Both the position numbers and the translations under genes were made by a program. Source: Montifringilla adamsi (taxonomy: Eukaryota; Chordata; Aves; Passeriformes; Passeridae). From it: 64,000 nucleotides of DNA. How positions within the stretch are numbered: position 1 is the stretch's first letter; each line of letters begins with the position of its first letter. Of this stretch, positions 28,201 to 39,007 are shown piece after piece. The DNA is taken from positions 5,575,677-5,639,676 of the forward strand of contig JAGGNK010008670.1 in NCBI GenBank assembly GCA_017590115.1. The letters are read 5' to 3'. Under the pieces are notes generated by a model. The model was not told where the DNA came from. It made no database searches and saw nothing but the letters and a program-made list of their open reading frames with translations.

Positions 28201-30548
28201 AGGTAAAGTCTCCTCATAGCTTTTCAGAGAGTATGGGAAAGAAAAAAAAAGGAGAAAGTTGTCAAGATCCTTAAAATACAGCATTAGGACAAGAGGTTTG
28301 TTGTCAGAACTGTTTAGAAGGGATTAAATTTTGCTTCTGCTGTATACTCTAAAGAGCAGTTTCAGCCTTTTCATCTGGTGTTCTAAGCCCTTAAGCCCAA
28401 GTCACTTTAAGCTGACTACTGTGTTACATGACTATTAACTGCAGTGTCTGATTGGAGAATGTGGGTATTGCCAGAAGTTAATTTTCTGTGTCTTTATTGT
28501 CAGATAGAGACTGGATAGCTGATGTTGGTTAAGGAAAAACAGTGAAGTCAGTTGTCTTCAAAAGGATTTATCTACTTTTTGTCTGAGACTGGGCCTAAAG
28601 GAACAAACATCTAAAGTGTTGTAGGAAAAGGAAAGGAAATCAGTTTTGACTTTAAAATATGTTTTTTTAAGAAGAGTAAATTGGCTCTAGAATGGTTGTA
28701 GGTGAGAAACAACAGCAAGAAGTGACTTGCATAGTTATTAAATTTAAGCTGCTTAACCAACATAGATGGCTTGAGCTGTTTTCACTTGTTTTAAAAGACC
28801 CTTTGGGAATCCTTTGGACTATTTTTTCATGATTTTTTTTTTTTAAATTCTGAAATATCAGAAATTCCATATTCTGAAATATGGATTTATTGAACAAACA
28901 ATTCATTTACATGGCATTAATAATAATTTAAAAATACAGTAACTTAAATCAGAAGAGCAAAGTTAATTACGTGGCAAATAAAAATATTAATGTGCTGTGA
29001 CTGGTTGTTGAAAAGTCATGTGCCAGGGTTTATTTTTAATTAACTGCTTGGTTTGCATTTTCCTTACTGGTTTGTTCAAGCAAAACCAGAATTGTCATAG
29101 AGAAGACACATCTGTTGATAACTGAAGAGGTTTTGTCTGAATAAAAAATAGAATAACTATTGTTAATTCATTTTTTAAACAAACACTAGCAGTTCACTTT
29201 TTTTAAAAAATACCAATGAAGACAAGTGAATTAAAATATACTGTATTTTATTTTAAGAACATTTTGAAGTAAATTTACTGTAGGAACCAGCAAATGAAGC
29301 CTGAAGAACAGTAACCATGTGGTTGTTTTTGTTTCACGTGTTGCAGTAAACTCCCCACTGGCATATTCTGTGCACCTCGGGAAACAAAGCCTGGGAAGAA
29401 ACTGCTAGAAATAGATCCATTGGAGGATAGTGGCCTGGGACATAGAGCAAAATGATCTGTGGAGTATTTTAATTGTGGTCTGTGGCAGCTGGGATATGGA
29501 CATGGGAGGAATCGTGTCCCAGAGATGCTTCAAGCACAGCTCTGCCGCAGGGGTGGAGAATTCATGGATGGAGGAGAATCCCCCTGCAGGTCTGGGCTCA
29601 GGCACTGCTGGTTGTCACACCGCTGCTGCTTGTTGAGTTCAGGCAGTTTAAGACATTTTCATTTGTCTTGGATGGAAGCTGTGACCTTTCAGATGAGCTG
29701 GATGTTCACACCGTTTGTTTTCATGCAAATGAAACATTTGGAAGGTGTCAGCAGCTCCCCTTCGTTGGTTGTTTGGTTTCCACTGTCACAAACTGCAGGA
29801 ACTCCTGTGGTTACTGTGTCCCACCTTCTTTTAATCTGTTTAAGCTCAGATATTTGCTCTACTCCGGCTTTTTTCTGTGCTACAGTCTCAAATGGCATGG
29901 CAGTCCTGGCAAGTTCCTTACATTTTAGCAGCTTTTGAAATAGTTTTGCCTTTGTATTTGCACCATTTCCTCATCTGATGCCAGCTAAGCCAAAAACCCT
30001 GGCTTCTGTTGGCATATGTTCACAAGAACATCATCAAAGGCTGTGCTGGCAAAGCTGTGGGGAGGTCTGACTGCTCCCATATGATTTAACACAGGGGCTT
30101 TTCTCCAGAAGAAAATGTAATATAAACCAGGTATAATTTTGTGAATGTTATTGACAGATTGACCTAGGTGAAGGATTAGGTGAGAAAAACCCATGAAGTT
30201 TAAGGCAAATTTTGTGATCACAGAGTTATGTAAATCCTACTCTTAAAAATTTTCTTTTTCTGTTTTATTCTGACAGAATTTATTGAGTGAATTCAATGAT
30301 CTTTTAACTCAAGGAGTAGAGATCTCTTTTGAGATTCCATCTTTGAATCATGCTGCTAAAATAAGGCTAAGAAAATAATGTCATATTTCATGTTTTAATC
30401 TGTGGTTCCTATCCAGGTTTGGTTTTAACCTCATTTTAAATTCCTTTTTTTTAATGTATATGGAATTTATGTCTTTGGCCCGTATATTTATTGGCTGGGT
30501 AAATAAGTTCAACATTTTCTTTTTTTTTTTTTTTCAATCTTTTAACAG

Positions 30549-30641
30549 TCAAAAAAACTATCAGTCTGAACATTCAGTCTGTCACAACTTACAAGACAAT
30601 TTCTAATGTCATTGGATATCTAAGAGGAGCTGTATTTCCTG
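30549..30641 (+). CDS. NAALADL2: NAALADL2 exon (start of M28-like domain)
   Basis: This short internal exon of 93 bases has both boundaries in phase 1. The first codon, G|TC (Val), is completed from the exon ending at 22213, and the final G begins the Asp codon of the exon at 34799. The peptide is Val-Lys-Lys-Thr-Ile-Ser-Leu-Asn-Ile-Gln-Ser-Val, then Thr-Thr-Tyr-Lys-Thr-Ile-Ser-Asn-Val-Ile-Gly-Tyr and Leu-Arg-Gly-Ala-Val-Phe-Pro. In GCPII-like proteins this is the strand-rich piece just before the conserved 'Arg-Tyr-x-x-x-Gly-x-His' strand, where the peptidase fold begins. The Thr-x-x-Asn-Val-x-Gly pattern is the family's anchor here. The acceptor is T-rich with TTTAACAG; the donor CTG|GTAAGT is a full consensus match. 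It is too short to stand out as an ORF, and the call relies on position, phase and similarity. Confidence 0.92.
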
Positions 30642-33600
30642 GTAAGTATCCCTTTGTCATTTGTATTGATTATTTTTTTCACGATGGGTGAGAGTCATAG
30701 CTGGGATCAGGATCCTATTTTGCCAGATAATTCAGTAATACAGAGGAGACAAAATGACTTTTTTGTACTCATTTTGTGATTTGTGACAAAACAGAATATG
30801 AGGGTTAAACAGAGAATGAGCTGAAGGGGAGATTGTAGTTAAAAAAAACATATTTTGTACACGAGCAGCAGGTGTTGCACATGGACCACAGAGAGTATCA
30901 GTAGTTTGTACAGGCAGCTGTTCAATGGTTTTAATTTTAATATGGTTTTAACACTTGCTGCAGCCTTGTTTTGTGTCTCAATCATGCCTTAAGCTAGTTT
31001 TATACAATTCTATGAATAATAATTACTGTTCTCTGTGTCTGATGATTGAACAATAGAAATCTAAATGCAACTGGGACATAAAGCACAACCTTGCTCTGTC
31101 CTTTGATGCTGTACATAAATAATGTTATCATCAGGATATAAGATAATTTGGAGATTATTTTGTTAGTTAGTGAATTAACCTAAAAGGTGAAGGGTTTCTG
31201 CAACACGAATGAATGCTGTTGCTGGTTACTTAAATAGTGGAAACAATTCCTAGTGTGCAGATGATCATCAAAACAGCATCATGCTTGTCTTAATACTCTT
31301 GTATTAGGTTATGAAGAAAGGATGGAAATTTATTTAAAGTCCCTTAGGAGATGGGCCAGTCATTTCATATTTTAAGTAATGGAATGAAGGAGGTGGAGAA
31401 AATTTTATAGCTGTTGGTGAAATAACAACTCAGTTTTGTGCATGCAGAACTGTATACTTCTCACCAGACTTTTGGTTTGTTTAAAGCAAAAGAGGAAACA
31501 ATTAGCACAGAGAATTTAATTTCTATGAAGGATTTAATTTCCTTCATGAATTTGAAGTTACCAGTCTGCTATTATTAATGTTTTGCAAATAGCTGTCATG
31601 GAGTTGGAAAGGCAGAAACTGCCATGTTTAGACATTCTGTCTTCTGAATTGTGAAACAGAGGCAAGAAAAAGAATAAAAAGTGTGCTTCAGTTTCTGTTT
31701 AACAAGTCTTCTATCTTCCCTAAACCTGCACCTTTCATCTTTTTATTACATTTTTAATCAGAAACTACTTTTTGGAGGTTTCCCAATATATGCTGAACTT
31801 TAGGTATCCAAGGATGTATAAATAAGTGAAGTCAGTAGCAGTACCCAGATGGCAGCAGTTTGTCCCATGGATGTCTGGCTCAACGAGAGCCATAACAACT
31901 GTCTTCTACTATAGGCACAAGTTAAATATCTAATGCTCTGTAATATTTTGCACACAATCAATGTTAAACCTTTTTTTCTTTCTCTACTCTTCCTGGTTGA
32001 CACTGCAGTCGTTCCTTCTCAACTGCTTTGAATCTTGATATTTTCATGGCATCGATTCTCTGTCATTTTGATGGGGTTTTGCTCATTTCATACACATGAA
32101 ATATTCACCTTTATGTTCACAGAAGTGCAGAAAGAAGGCAAAATTTATCTTTAGCGCTTAATGAAAGACTGCAGAGCATCACCAAGGATAGAATTTATTA
32201 CTTTTTGCTTAAAGTCCACCAAACACACACATCTCTGTAATGCTGACCTGAGCTGGCATTTGATCTGAGGAGTAAGAACAAGCATCTGAAATGTAACTAA
32301 GATGTTAAAATCATTAGGAGTAGATGAAATGTGATGGTTGGTAACATTTTAAAACCCAAAAAACGTAACATTTTTATAGCTCTATTGGACATGGTTGAAG
32401 ATGGGATGTATAACAAGTAAAGACAAGATAAAGAGACTCTTTTAATGATAAATCCCTGTTGTTGATAAATCCCAGCCCATCACTAACCTGAACACTATCC
32501 TGGGTGTTCAGGGTATCAAGGGTATCTGATGGATATTTTTTTCTCTATCTCCAGACCTTTCTCTTTTTTTAATTTTTGCCATGTGATTCTGAGAAAGGAC
32601 AGCTGCTGCCTCTGCTAGCATGGCCATCCTTTCTCCTCTGCTTTTCCTGTAGTCATTTGCTTTAGGGTTCTGCTTCTATTTGAGGGAGAGATGTGCAAAG
32701 ATGAAGAATTTCAAAGGAGCCACCAGCTGTTATGTTTTGCCCCTTCTCATTCAGCTGGCATCTCCAGCAGTAAGTTGATGCTTCCTTCTCAATCAAAATA
32801 TCCTGCATTATTTTAATAAGGTGTCTGTCCTCTCACATGGTCTGTTGACAGGCTAAACAGGAATTATTATACAGGGAAGCATTGATCCTGCCTGATCCCC
32901 CTGTGTTAGTGGCTCTTCCATTAATGACCTAGAGGCGTGTAGGGCCATTCATTTTGGTTCCTAATTCCTGTCATTTAATGAGTTGAAAATCCTGTGTCTC
33001 TTCATTGTCAGTGCACCCTATAATTAAGCATATCATGGTGCAACACGCAAGTTGCAAAATTATATGATTTAGATTTCATTTAGTTGCATTAAATTATTAT
33101 GTAAGTCTAGGTTGACACTTTGCATATCTGTTTTCAGAATGAAATTCTCGTTTCCATACCTACACACCCCCAAAGTTGATTGAAAATGTTGTGTTACAGG
33201 TACATAAAAAATCATTTCTTTGTAAAGCATTTTTTATTCCTTATTAAACATGTTCAAATATTTTTTTGAACAATGCTGGTGAAACTCCAGTTTGATAGAG
33301 AATGCTTTTTTAATCAAAGTGTTCTATTAATATTGTTCCCAGGCAGCAGTCACTGCAAAACATAGAGGGTACATATTTTAATTTTGCAAGCAAATACAAA
33401 ATGTGGGCAATGTGCAATAATCTGTTGCTGCATTGTGATCAACTGACAGCAAGTGAATGAGTTCACTTGGTGAAAGGAAAAAAAAGAAAACTTTTCCACT
33501 TTTTGGAACCCAAATGACACTCAGGGGTTGCTATGGGTCTGTCATCACTGTTCTTCACTGCTGATAGCTGTTCTTCTGTTGTCTATTGCTATCCTGAAAT

Positions 33601-34798
33601 AGGAAAAAAATCTAGACCTTTAAACCTTTAAAAGTTTAGATCTGGGCCAGAAGGAGACTTTACAAAATATCTGAGCAAACCCAGTAAGCAGTCCTTCAAA
33701 GAGGGTTGTGAATTCCTCTGACACAGAAGGTCTAATAGTTTACAGCTCATTCAGAATTAGTGCTTGGGCTTCTTGACAGGCCTCAGTCACACCAGTCAGT
33801 CATGTTATTTCATAACACATCATTGGTTCTGAAGTAAAATAAGTGGGTTTTTTCTCCCTTGTGAGTGGTATTGGGGTTATATATAATGCCTTGGGAGATT
33901 AAGATTAAGTTTTATTTCTCTGGGAAAAAAAAGTGTGTTTGTTTTTTGTGGTTTTTTTTCCGTGAGTAACCATAGGCATATTTTTTATTTCAGGCTGAAA
34001 CTTCTTGCTTTTCATTCTATAAAATGCTTTCTTCCAGCATTAACACAGCTGCTAGGTGTGACTTACCATATCTGTATCATTCATTATCTCTATCCCTCTG
34101 TCATGTCTCCTCTCCAAACCTGCAGTCCAGGTATTTTAATGTCTCCTTCCACATAAGGCTAAGTCCTGATCATCTCTAATCTGCTTGCCAGCTGCTCCAC
34201 TGCTGTTTCTGCCATGTCTTTTTTGAGATAGGGTGGTGAGCACTGAACACAGTCTTCCAGGTGAGGGAGTACTAATACTTTGTGTCTTTTCTTAGTTTTT
34301 CTTTGTTTCCAACTGTACTGCCACACCTTTTGTTTTATTTTATTTATTTTTTAATTTCTTTTTTTTTTTGGATGCTTATGTATATTAATGATCATTTCCT
34401 GCTTATTATTTTATGTTTTTTCGTAACACTCTAGTGTGAGCATGATTGTCTATATGACCTAGTCCTGGCTGTAAAAATACTCTATATCAGATCTATAAGG
34501 AGAGCAATAAGCAAACAAGGAAGGGATTAATTTAATTAAACTGTATACATGTATTTATCCGCTAGTTCATTTTTAAGTAGCATTTACAGTTTTGTGTATA
34601 ATTGATTGATTGTCTTGCATGTCATCATATACTTTTTTGTTGACAGCTTTGTGTTGCATTAATGACATTACACACTACTAATACAGTCAGTTTTTAGGGG
34701 TGTTTGGAATTCTTTTAATCTGAGTATCCAGAAAAGAAAGTTTGATTTTTGGGATTTTTAAATTTTTTTTTTTTTTTATTTTTTATTCCTCATTTCAG
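30642..34798 (+). other. NAALADL2: NAALADL2 intron (4.2 kb)
   Basis: The intron runs from GTAAGT to ATTTCAG. It holds a diverged antisense CR1-like fragment (about 34040-34300), T-rich low-complexity sequence (about 34320-34370 and 34758-34790), and otherwise unremarkable AT-rich sequence with no supported gene. Confidence 0.85.
34040..34300 (-). mobile_element. Ancient CR1/L3-like LINE fragment, antisense
   Basis: On the plus strand the order 'CTGTCATGTCTCCTCTCCAA', 'CACATAAGGCTAAGTCCTGA', 'GCCATGTCTTTTTTGAGATA', 'GGGTGGTGAGCACTGAACAC' and 'AGTCTTCCAGGTGAGGGAGT' follows the antisense 3' coding and UTR segment of old amniote CR1 elements. It is heavily diverged. The 73-codon frame at 33935-34156 overlaps it and is not a gene. 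Confidence 0.7.
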
Positions 34799-35004
34799 AC
34801 AGATACGTCGTCATTGGTAGCCATCACAGCAGTTTGCAGGGTTTTGGTGGGCAAGGCTGGGCCAGCAGCACTGCTGTGATCACAGCCCTGCTCCAAGCCC
34901 TGATGCCAGAGGTGAGGAGGGGCTGGAGGCCTGACAGGACCCTGCTCTTCTGCTCCTGGGGAGGAACAGCTCTGGGGAACATCGGCTCCTACGAGTGGGC
35001 TGAG
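34799..35004 (+). CDS. NAALADL2: NAALADL2 exon (core of M28-like domain; degenerate metal site)
   Basis: This exon of 206 bases enters in phase 1 (G|AC, Asp) and ends in phase 0 at Glu. It begins Asp-Arg-Tyr-Val-Val-Ile-Gly-Ser-His-His, runs through Gly-Gln-Gly-Trp-Ala-Ser-Ser-Thr-Ala and Gly-Trp-Arg-Pro-Asp-Arg-Thr-Leu-Leu-Phe-Cys-Ser-Trp-Gly-Gly-Thr-Ala-Leu-Gly, and closes with Asn-Ile-Gly-Ser-Tyr-Glu-Trp-Ala-Glu. It is almost the human NAALADL2 sequence. Compared with GCPII (Gly-His-Arg-Asp-Ser-Trp; Ser-Trp-Asp-Ala-Glu-Glu-Phe-Gly), the first zinc His is kept. The bridging Asp is absent from the Gly-Gln-Gly-Trp stretch, and the catalytic Glu with its neighbouring ligand Glu is replaced by Thr-Ala. 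The fold should be intact but zinc peptidase activity is unlikely. The acceptor is a long T tract with ATTTCAG; the donor is GAG|GTAAAG. Translation remains open into the intron to about 35073, which I do not count as coding. Confidence 0.97.
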
Positions 35005-36528
35005 GTAAAGCTGCTCTGGGAGGACTCACTGCAGGGAGGGTTCCTTCTGCTGAAAGCGTGGAAAAAATATTAAATTACCGCATGGAAATTGTGGCTCATT
35101 AACTGCCCTCTGAGGTCTGTCTGTGTTCATTCATGTACTGCACAGAAAATCCAGGGAAAACATCTGTGGAGGCCATTCCTGGGATAATGAGGTGCCAGGA
35201 GGTTGCCATGGCTGTGGAGGTTGCATATACAGCACCCTTGGGAGCTGCTTTCCCTCCTGGTTCAGCACAGCTCTAAAAGTGCATTGCCAGGGTTTGACAG
35301 AGAGAGGGAAACCTCAAAAAGCAACACAGGCACAGAAAGAGCTTAGAGAGCTTTTTCACCTTCTTGAGGGCTTAATATTTAATAATTTTTCATTGATAGG
35401 TTCAGTGTGGAGAGAAGTGACTAAAAAGAGAAAGAAGAGAACCATGGTATGGTGTACATGAATTAAACAAACCTTGCAGTGTCTCCATGTCTAGTGCTGA
35501 TTCACTTCTCACAGGTTTGCGCTGAGGAGTTGGATACAATCCCAAACAGACAATTCCTTGGCTCTTACTTTCAGCAGAATGGGAATCAGCTGGTTGAAAA
35601 AAATAAACCACCTCAAAAAATATTGATGATCATACTTGGCCAACATAAGACTTCAGGTCATAAATTGAAGGAGTTTCTACTCCTCTAGGCAGAGAATTTC
35701 ATGGCTGCTTTTCCAACTCTAATGGTTCAATGAATTAAAACAGTAGATAAAATAAAGAGTTAATTGCTTTTTAACGTGCATAAGAAGCAGCCAGCCCTCA
35801 TTGAAATTTTATACTTCCAACATGATTATTCTTCAGAAACAAGAGGGGGTGAAAAAATCAAATTGAAAAGATCCAGGCTGGAAGCAAAATTTGTTTAGTT
35901 CCACTTCAAGTCAGCTTTGCATCAGATGTAATTGCGTTACACCCCTTCTGTTCAATATAAAGAGCCACTTCATGCAAAGAGGAACTCATTACTGAGAAGG
36001 CAAAGGGGATCCTTTTAAAAAAGAGATAATAATTGAAACAGTTTGTACATGCTATTTTTATAGTCTAAAAAATAATAAAATGAAAACACTGGGAAAGTTA
36101 TGCAATTCAAATCAGAGTTTGGTCTCTAAATATTTGAGTCCATTTAACTGTTGATAATGATTGCTTTTGAAGTTTGTCTTCTGTAAGGCATAAGTTTAAA
36201 AGGCAATCGTGTTGTTTCACAGTGTGTAATGTTTTCATTTTTGGCCTTACAAGTGTAGTAATTTTTAATTCCTCCCAGACCTGTTTGCATTTTCTTTAGA
36301 TGATGTGTGAAATGGAATTATAACTTCTGCTATATAGAGAAATAGCACTGAGATATCCTTTGAAGTTTACAAGAGCATATTGTGAGAAGCAGTAGTTAAC
36401 CAATACTTGGGGAATCGCACAGGATGCAAATGTAGGGTGCAGTTTTTCCCTAGAAGCAACCAAAAGAACAAAAGCAGCCTTAATTATAATGATGCAGGGT
36501 AGTAACCATTTTTCTGTTTGTGTTGTAG
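35005..36528 (+). other. NAALADL2: NAALADL2 intron (1.5 kb)
   Basis: This is the shortest intron seen. It runs from GTAAAG to GTTGTAG and keeps two core M28-like exons close together. Its open frames (35123-35461 and 35479-35688 plus; 35402-35611 minus) overlap each other on opposite strands and show no family motif. I see nothing else in it. Confidence 0.85.
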
Positions 36529-36648
36529 GATCTGAGGAGTGTTCTTCAAAGAAACGTTGTGGCCTACATCAGCCTCCATAATCCAGTCACAGGCAACTCA
36601 ACTTTACGGCCTGTGGCATCTCCTTCTCTTCAGCAGCTAGCAGCAGAG
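36529..36648 (+). CDS. NAALADL2: NAALADL2 exon (M28-like domain, third ligand region)
   Basis: The exon is 120 bases, exactly 40 codons, phase 0 at both ends. The peptide starts Asp-Leu-Arg-Ser-Val-Leu-Gln-Arg-Asn-Val-Val-Ala-Tyr-Ile-Ser-Leu-His-Asn-Pro and ends Pro-Val-Ala-Ser-Pro-Ser-Leu-Gln-Gln-Leu-Ala-Ala-Glu, nearly the same as human NAALADL2. The Tyr-Ile-Ser-Leu-His segment sits where GCPII has Tyr-Ile-Asn-Ala-Asp, so the zinc-ligand Asp is a His here. One sequon, Asn-Ser-Thr (36595-36603), aligns with the Gly-Asn-x-Thr-Leu motif of active relatives. The acceptor is TGTTGTAG. The donor is GAG|GTTAGA, with T at +3 and A at +6, which is unusual and weak. The end is nonetheless fixed by phase and by the family's residue order continuing in the next exon. 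Confidence 0.96.
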
Positions 36649-38245
36649 GTTAGAAATAAAATATTTGATTTCATTTGTAGCTTATGAAGTTACATGGTTA
36701 CGATCAGTTGACCTTACACAGCAATAGGTGGTTATTTTCTTTTAAGAATTTTGACCTCAAAAACGCACATTAACTTTTTAAATTTTTTTGTAATCGGGTT
36801 AAATTTTGTTTCAAAAAACAATACATTAAGAGGTTGGAAGGGATAACTTGTTTCACCTGTTCGTTAGACCAAGTCTGACCTTACTTGCATGCCCTACAGC
36901 TTTTCTACCTTTTGGTAGCTATAAAGTAACATATCTGTTATTCTTCAGCACAGAGCGTATTTTTCTCATCCTAATCAGGTCTTTCCAGACTGTTTCTCAA
37001 TTTGCATTTAAACCTGTATATTTACCAGATGTAGCATGACACACAGGGAGAGTGTTACTCCTACCATAATAAATACTGTCTGAAGTGAGTATGTCAGGTT
37101 CAGTGCTCAGCCATGCCTGTGCTGCTCATCTGGAGTCAGAATATTCCACAGCTGCTCTGGTGTAAGGGCACAGAGGCCTTCAACTAATGACCCCACTGCT
37201 GTTCCTGAGCTTTCTGAATTTATCACTATTTTACAGGAATGGAAAATAGTGTAAGGCACGTTCTAGATTACAAAACCAGTGTGAAGTGGTATGCATAAAA
37301 TGGAGTTCAATTTCACTTACATAAATTATGCTTTTTTAGATGTTATTTTTCTATACATTTGCCAAGTGAATGCTAATTCTGATGTTTCTTTGACTTGCCT
37401 CTGAAGCATTTGGTAAAAAACACTCCTCAAAGCTGCATCTTGGATTAAATGCAGTTTAAGTCTGATCTGGCTTGGCAGTTGTTCAACCAAGTTAGTGAAA
37501 TGATATCAGTAGATTGCTTCTGAGCAATGTCTTAACCACTTCTCCTGTTCAGTGTTTAAGTGGTAATTTCCTCATGGAAAGAATCTGATTTATTCTGTGT
37601 AAGTATTATGAAAAATGTGATGTAACATCGTTTCAGAGAAAAGAAAAAAAGCTTCCATTTGTGGAAAATTATTTATAATGTTACATACGTGAGTCTGCAG
37701 GTGTTATGGATATGTCCATTCAAATTTTGTTATCAGTTTTAGCTATTGTATTTGCAAGAAATACTACCCTGAAAAGTTGCTAGCCTTCTGCTAACCTAGT
37801 GGTGTTGGCAGTTCTGTCTCCATTAAAACAAGTATTTGCTATTTAAGGGAGTAAGTTTATTATTATCCTTGAGCTATTTGTTTTTTTCTCATTTTATTTC
37901 TTTGACTCTACAGCACAATCTCTGGGAGTGATCTGAAAACTAAATTGTCTGGAGCTTTGCAGCAGTCTCTTTATTATCTATTTATCACTTTATTAAGACT
38001 CAATTCTTTCATCCCAATAAATGCCATATTAGTATGAGCATTACATTCATGCCTTCTGTTTTGAAAAGGAAGCAAACTTCTGCTTTATTTCTGTGGTGTT
38101 AAATAATATTTTGTAATTCTTGTAATAGCAGTTGTGTTCTGTTCAGCAGTATGGAAGGAGCCCCTCTTAGCAGCCTTGCCTTGCACCTGTTAATTAATAA
38201 AACATGACTAGAACATCTTTTTTTCTTTTTTTTTTTTTTTTTTAG

Positions 38246-39007
38246 GTCCCAGCAAACACCTTCCATCTCACTTCTGATTCTTTAATTCTGAGAGTGCATC
38301 CATTCTGCATGTTTATCCTAAAGCCCCATTTAAAAAGTAAAGGAAAAAATGTCTGTGAACATTTTTATCTGCATGTCTTTCCTTTCTGTAGGATATTATT
38401 ATTTATCATTAAAATAACTGTCATACAGTTTGTGACATTAAAAAGATTTATAGAAATTGCTTCCAAATGCTGGCTAGATTTCTGAATTCATATCAAATTA
38501 CTGACAGTGATGGAGCAGCCCAGCACAGATCCTCATTTGTTCCCATAGGTGCTCACAGTTTGCCATGTGTCCAGAAGATTTCCTCTGGAAGACTGATCTG
38601 CTTATAAAGAATATTGATATTACTAAGTCCCAGCAAACACTTTCCATCTCACTTCTGATTCTTTAATTCTGAGAGTGCATCCATTCTGCATGTTTATCCT
38701 AAAGCCCCATTTAAAAAGTAAAGGAAAAAATGTCTGTGAACATTTTTATCTGCATGTCTTTCCTTTCTGTAGGATATTATTATTTATCATTAAAATAACT
38801 GTCATACAGTTTGTGACATTAAAAAGATTTATAGAAATTGCTTCCAAATGCTGGCTAGATTTCTGAATTCATATCAAATTACTGACAGTGATGGAGCAGC
38901 CCAGCACAGATCCTCATTTGTTCCCATAGGTGCTCACAGTTTGCCATGTGTCCAGAAGATTTCCTCTGGAAGACTGATCTGCTTATAAAGAATATTGATA
39001 TTACTTC
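38246..39007 (+). repeat. Near-perfect 381-bp tandem duplication
   Basis: The unit starting GTCCCAGCAAACAC occurs at 38246 and again at 38627. The two copies match for about 379 bases to the shared end ATATTGATATTACT (38624 and 39005), with one substitution seen by eye (C at 38260, T at 38641). Both carry the same 63-codon open frame (38294-38485 and 38675-38866), which has no known family and is likely meaningless. The first copy abuts a 20-base T run followed by AG. The near identity means either a very recent duplication or an assembly artefact. Confidence 0.97.

Larger units (their letters stand above)
22214..30548 (+). other. NAALADL2: NAALADL2 intron (8.3 kb)
   Basis: The intron runs from GTAATG at 22214 to AACAG ending at 30548. 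It contains a perfect 13-bp stem hairpin (23224-23261), an old CR1 3' end (about 25150-25236), A-rich runs (near 27896-27911) and a less AT-rich patch with chance open frames (about 29459-29938). The acceptor is preceded by a T run at about 30519-30535. I see no other gene. Confidence 0.85.

Noticed and set aside
35123..35461. Plus-strand frame of 112 codons between two real exons
   Set aside because: It lies in the 1.5 kb intron; the family sequence continues directly from 35004 to 36529 with no missing residues.
38294..38866. Two identical 63-codon frames suggesting a duplicated small gene
   Set aside because: Both lie in the duplicated intron unit; the identity reflects the DNA duplication, and nothing indicates coding.
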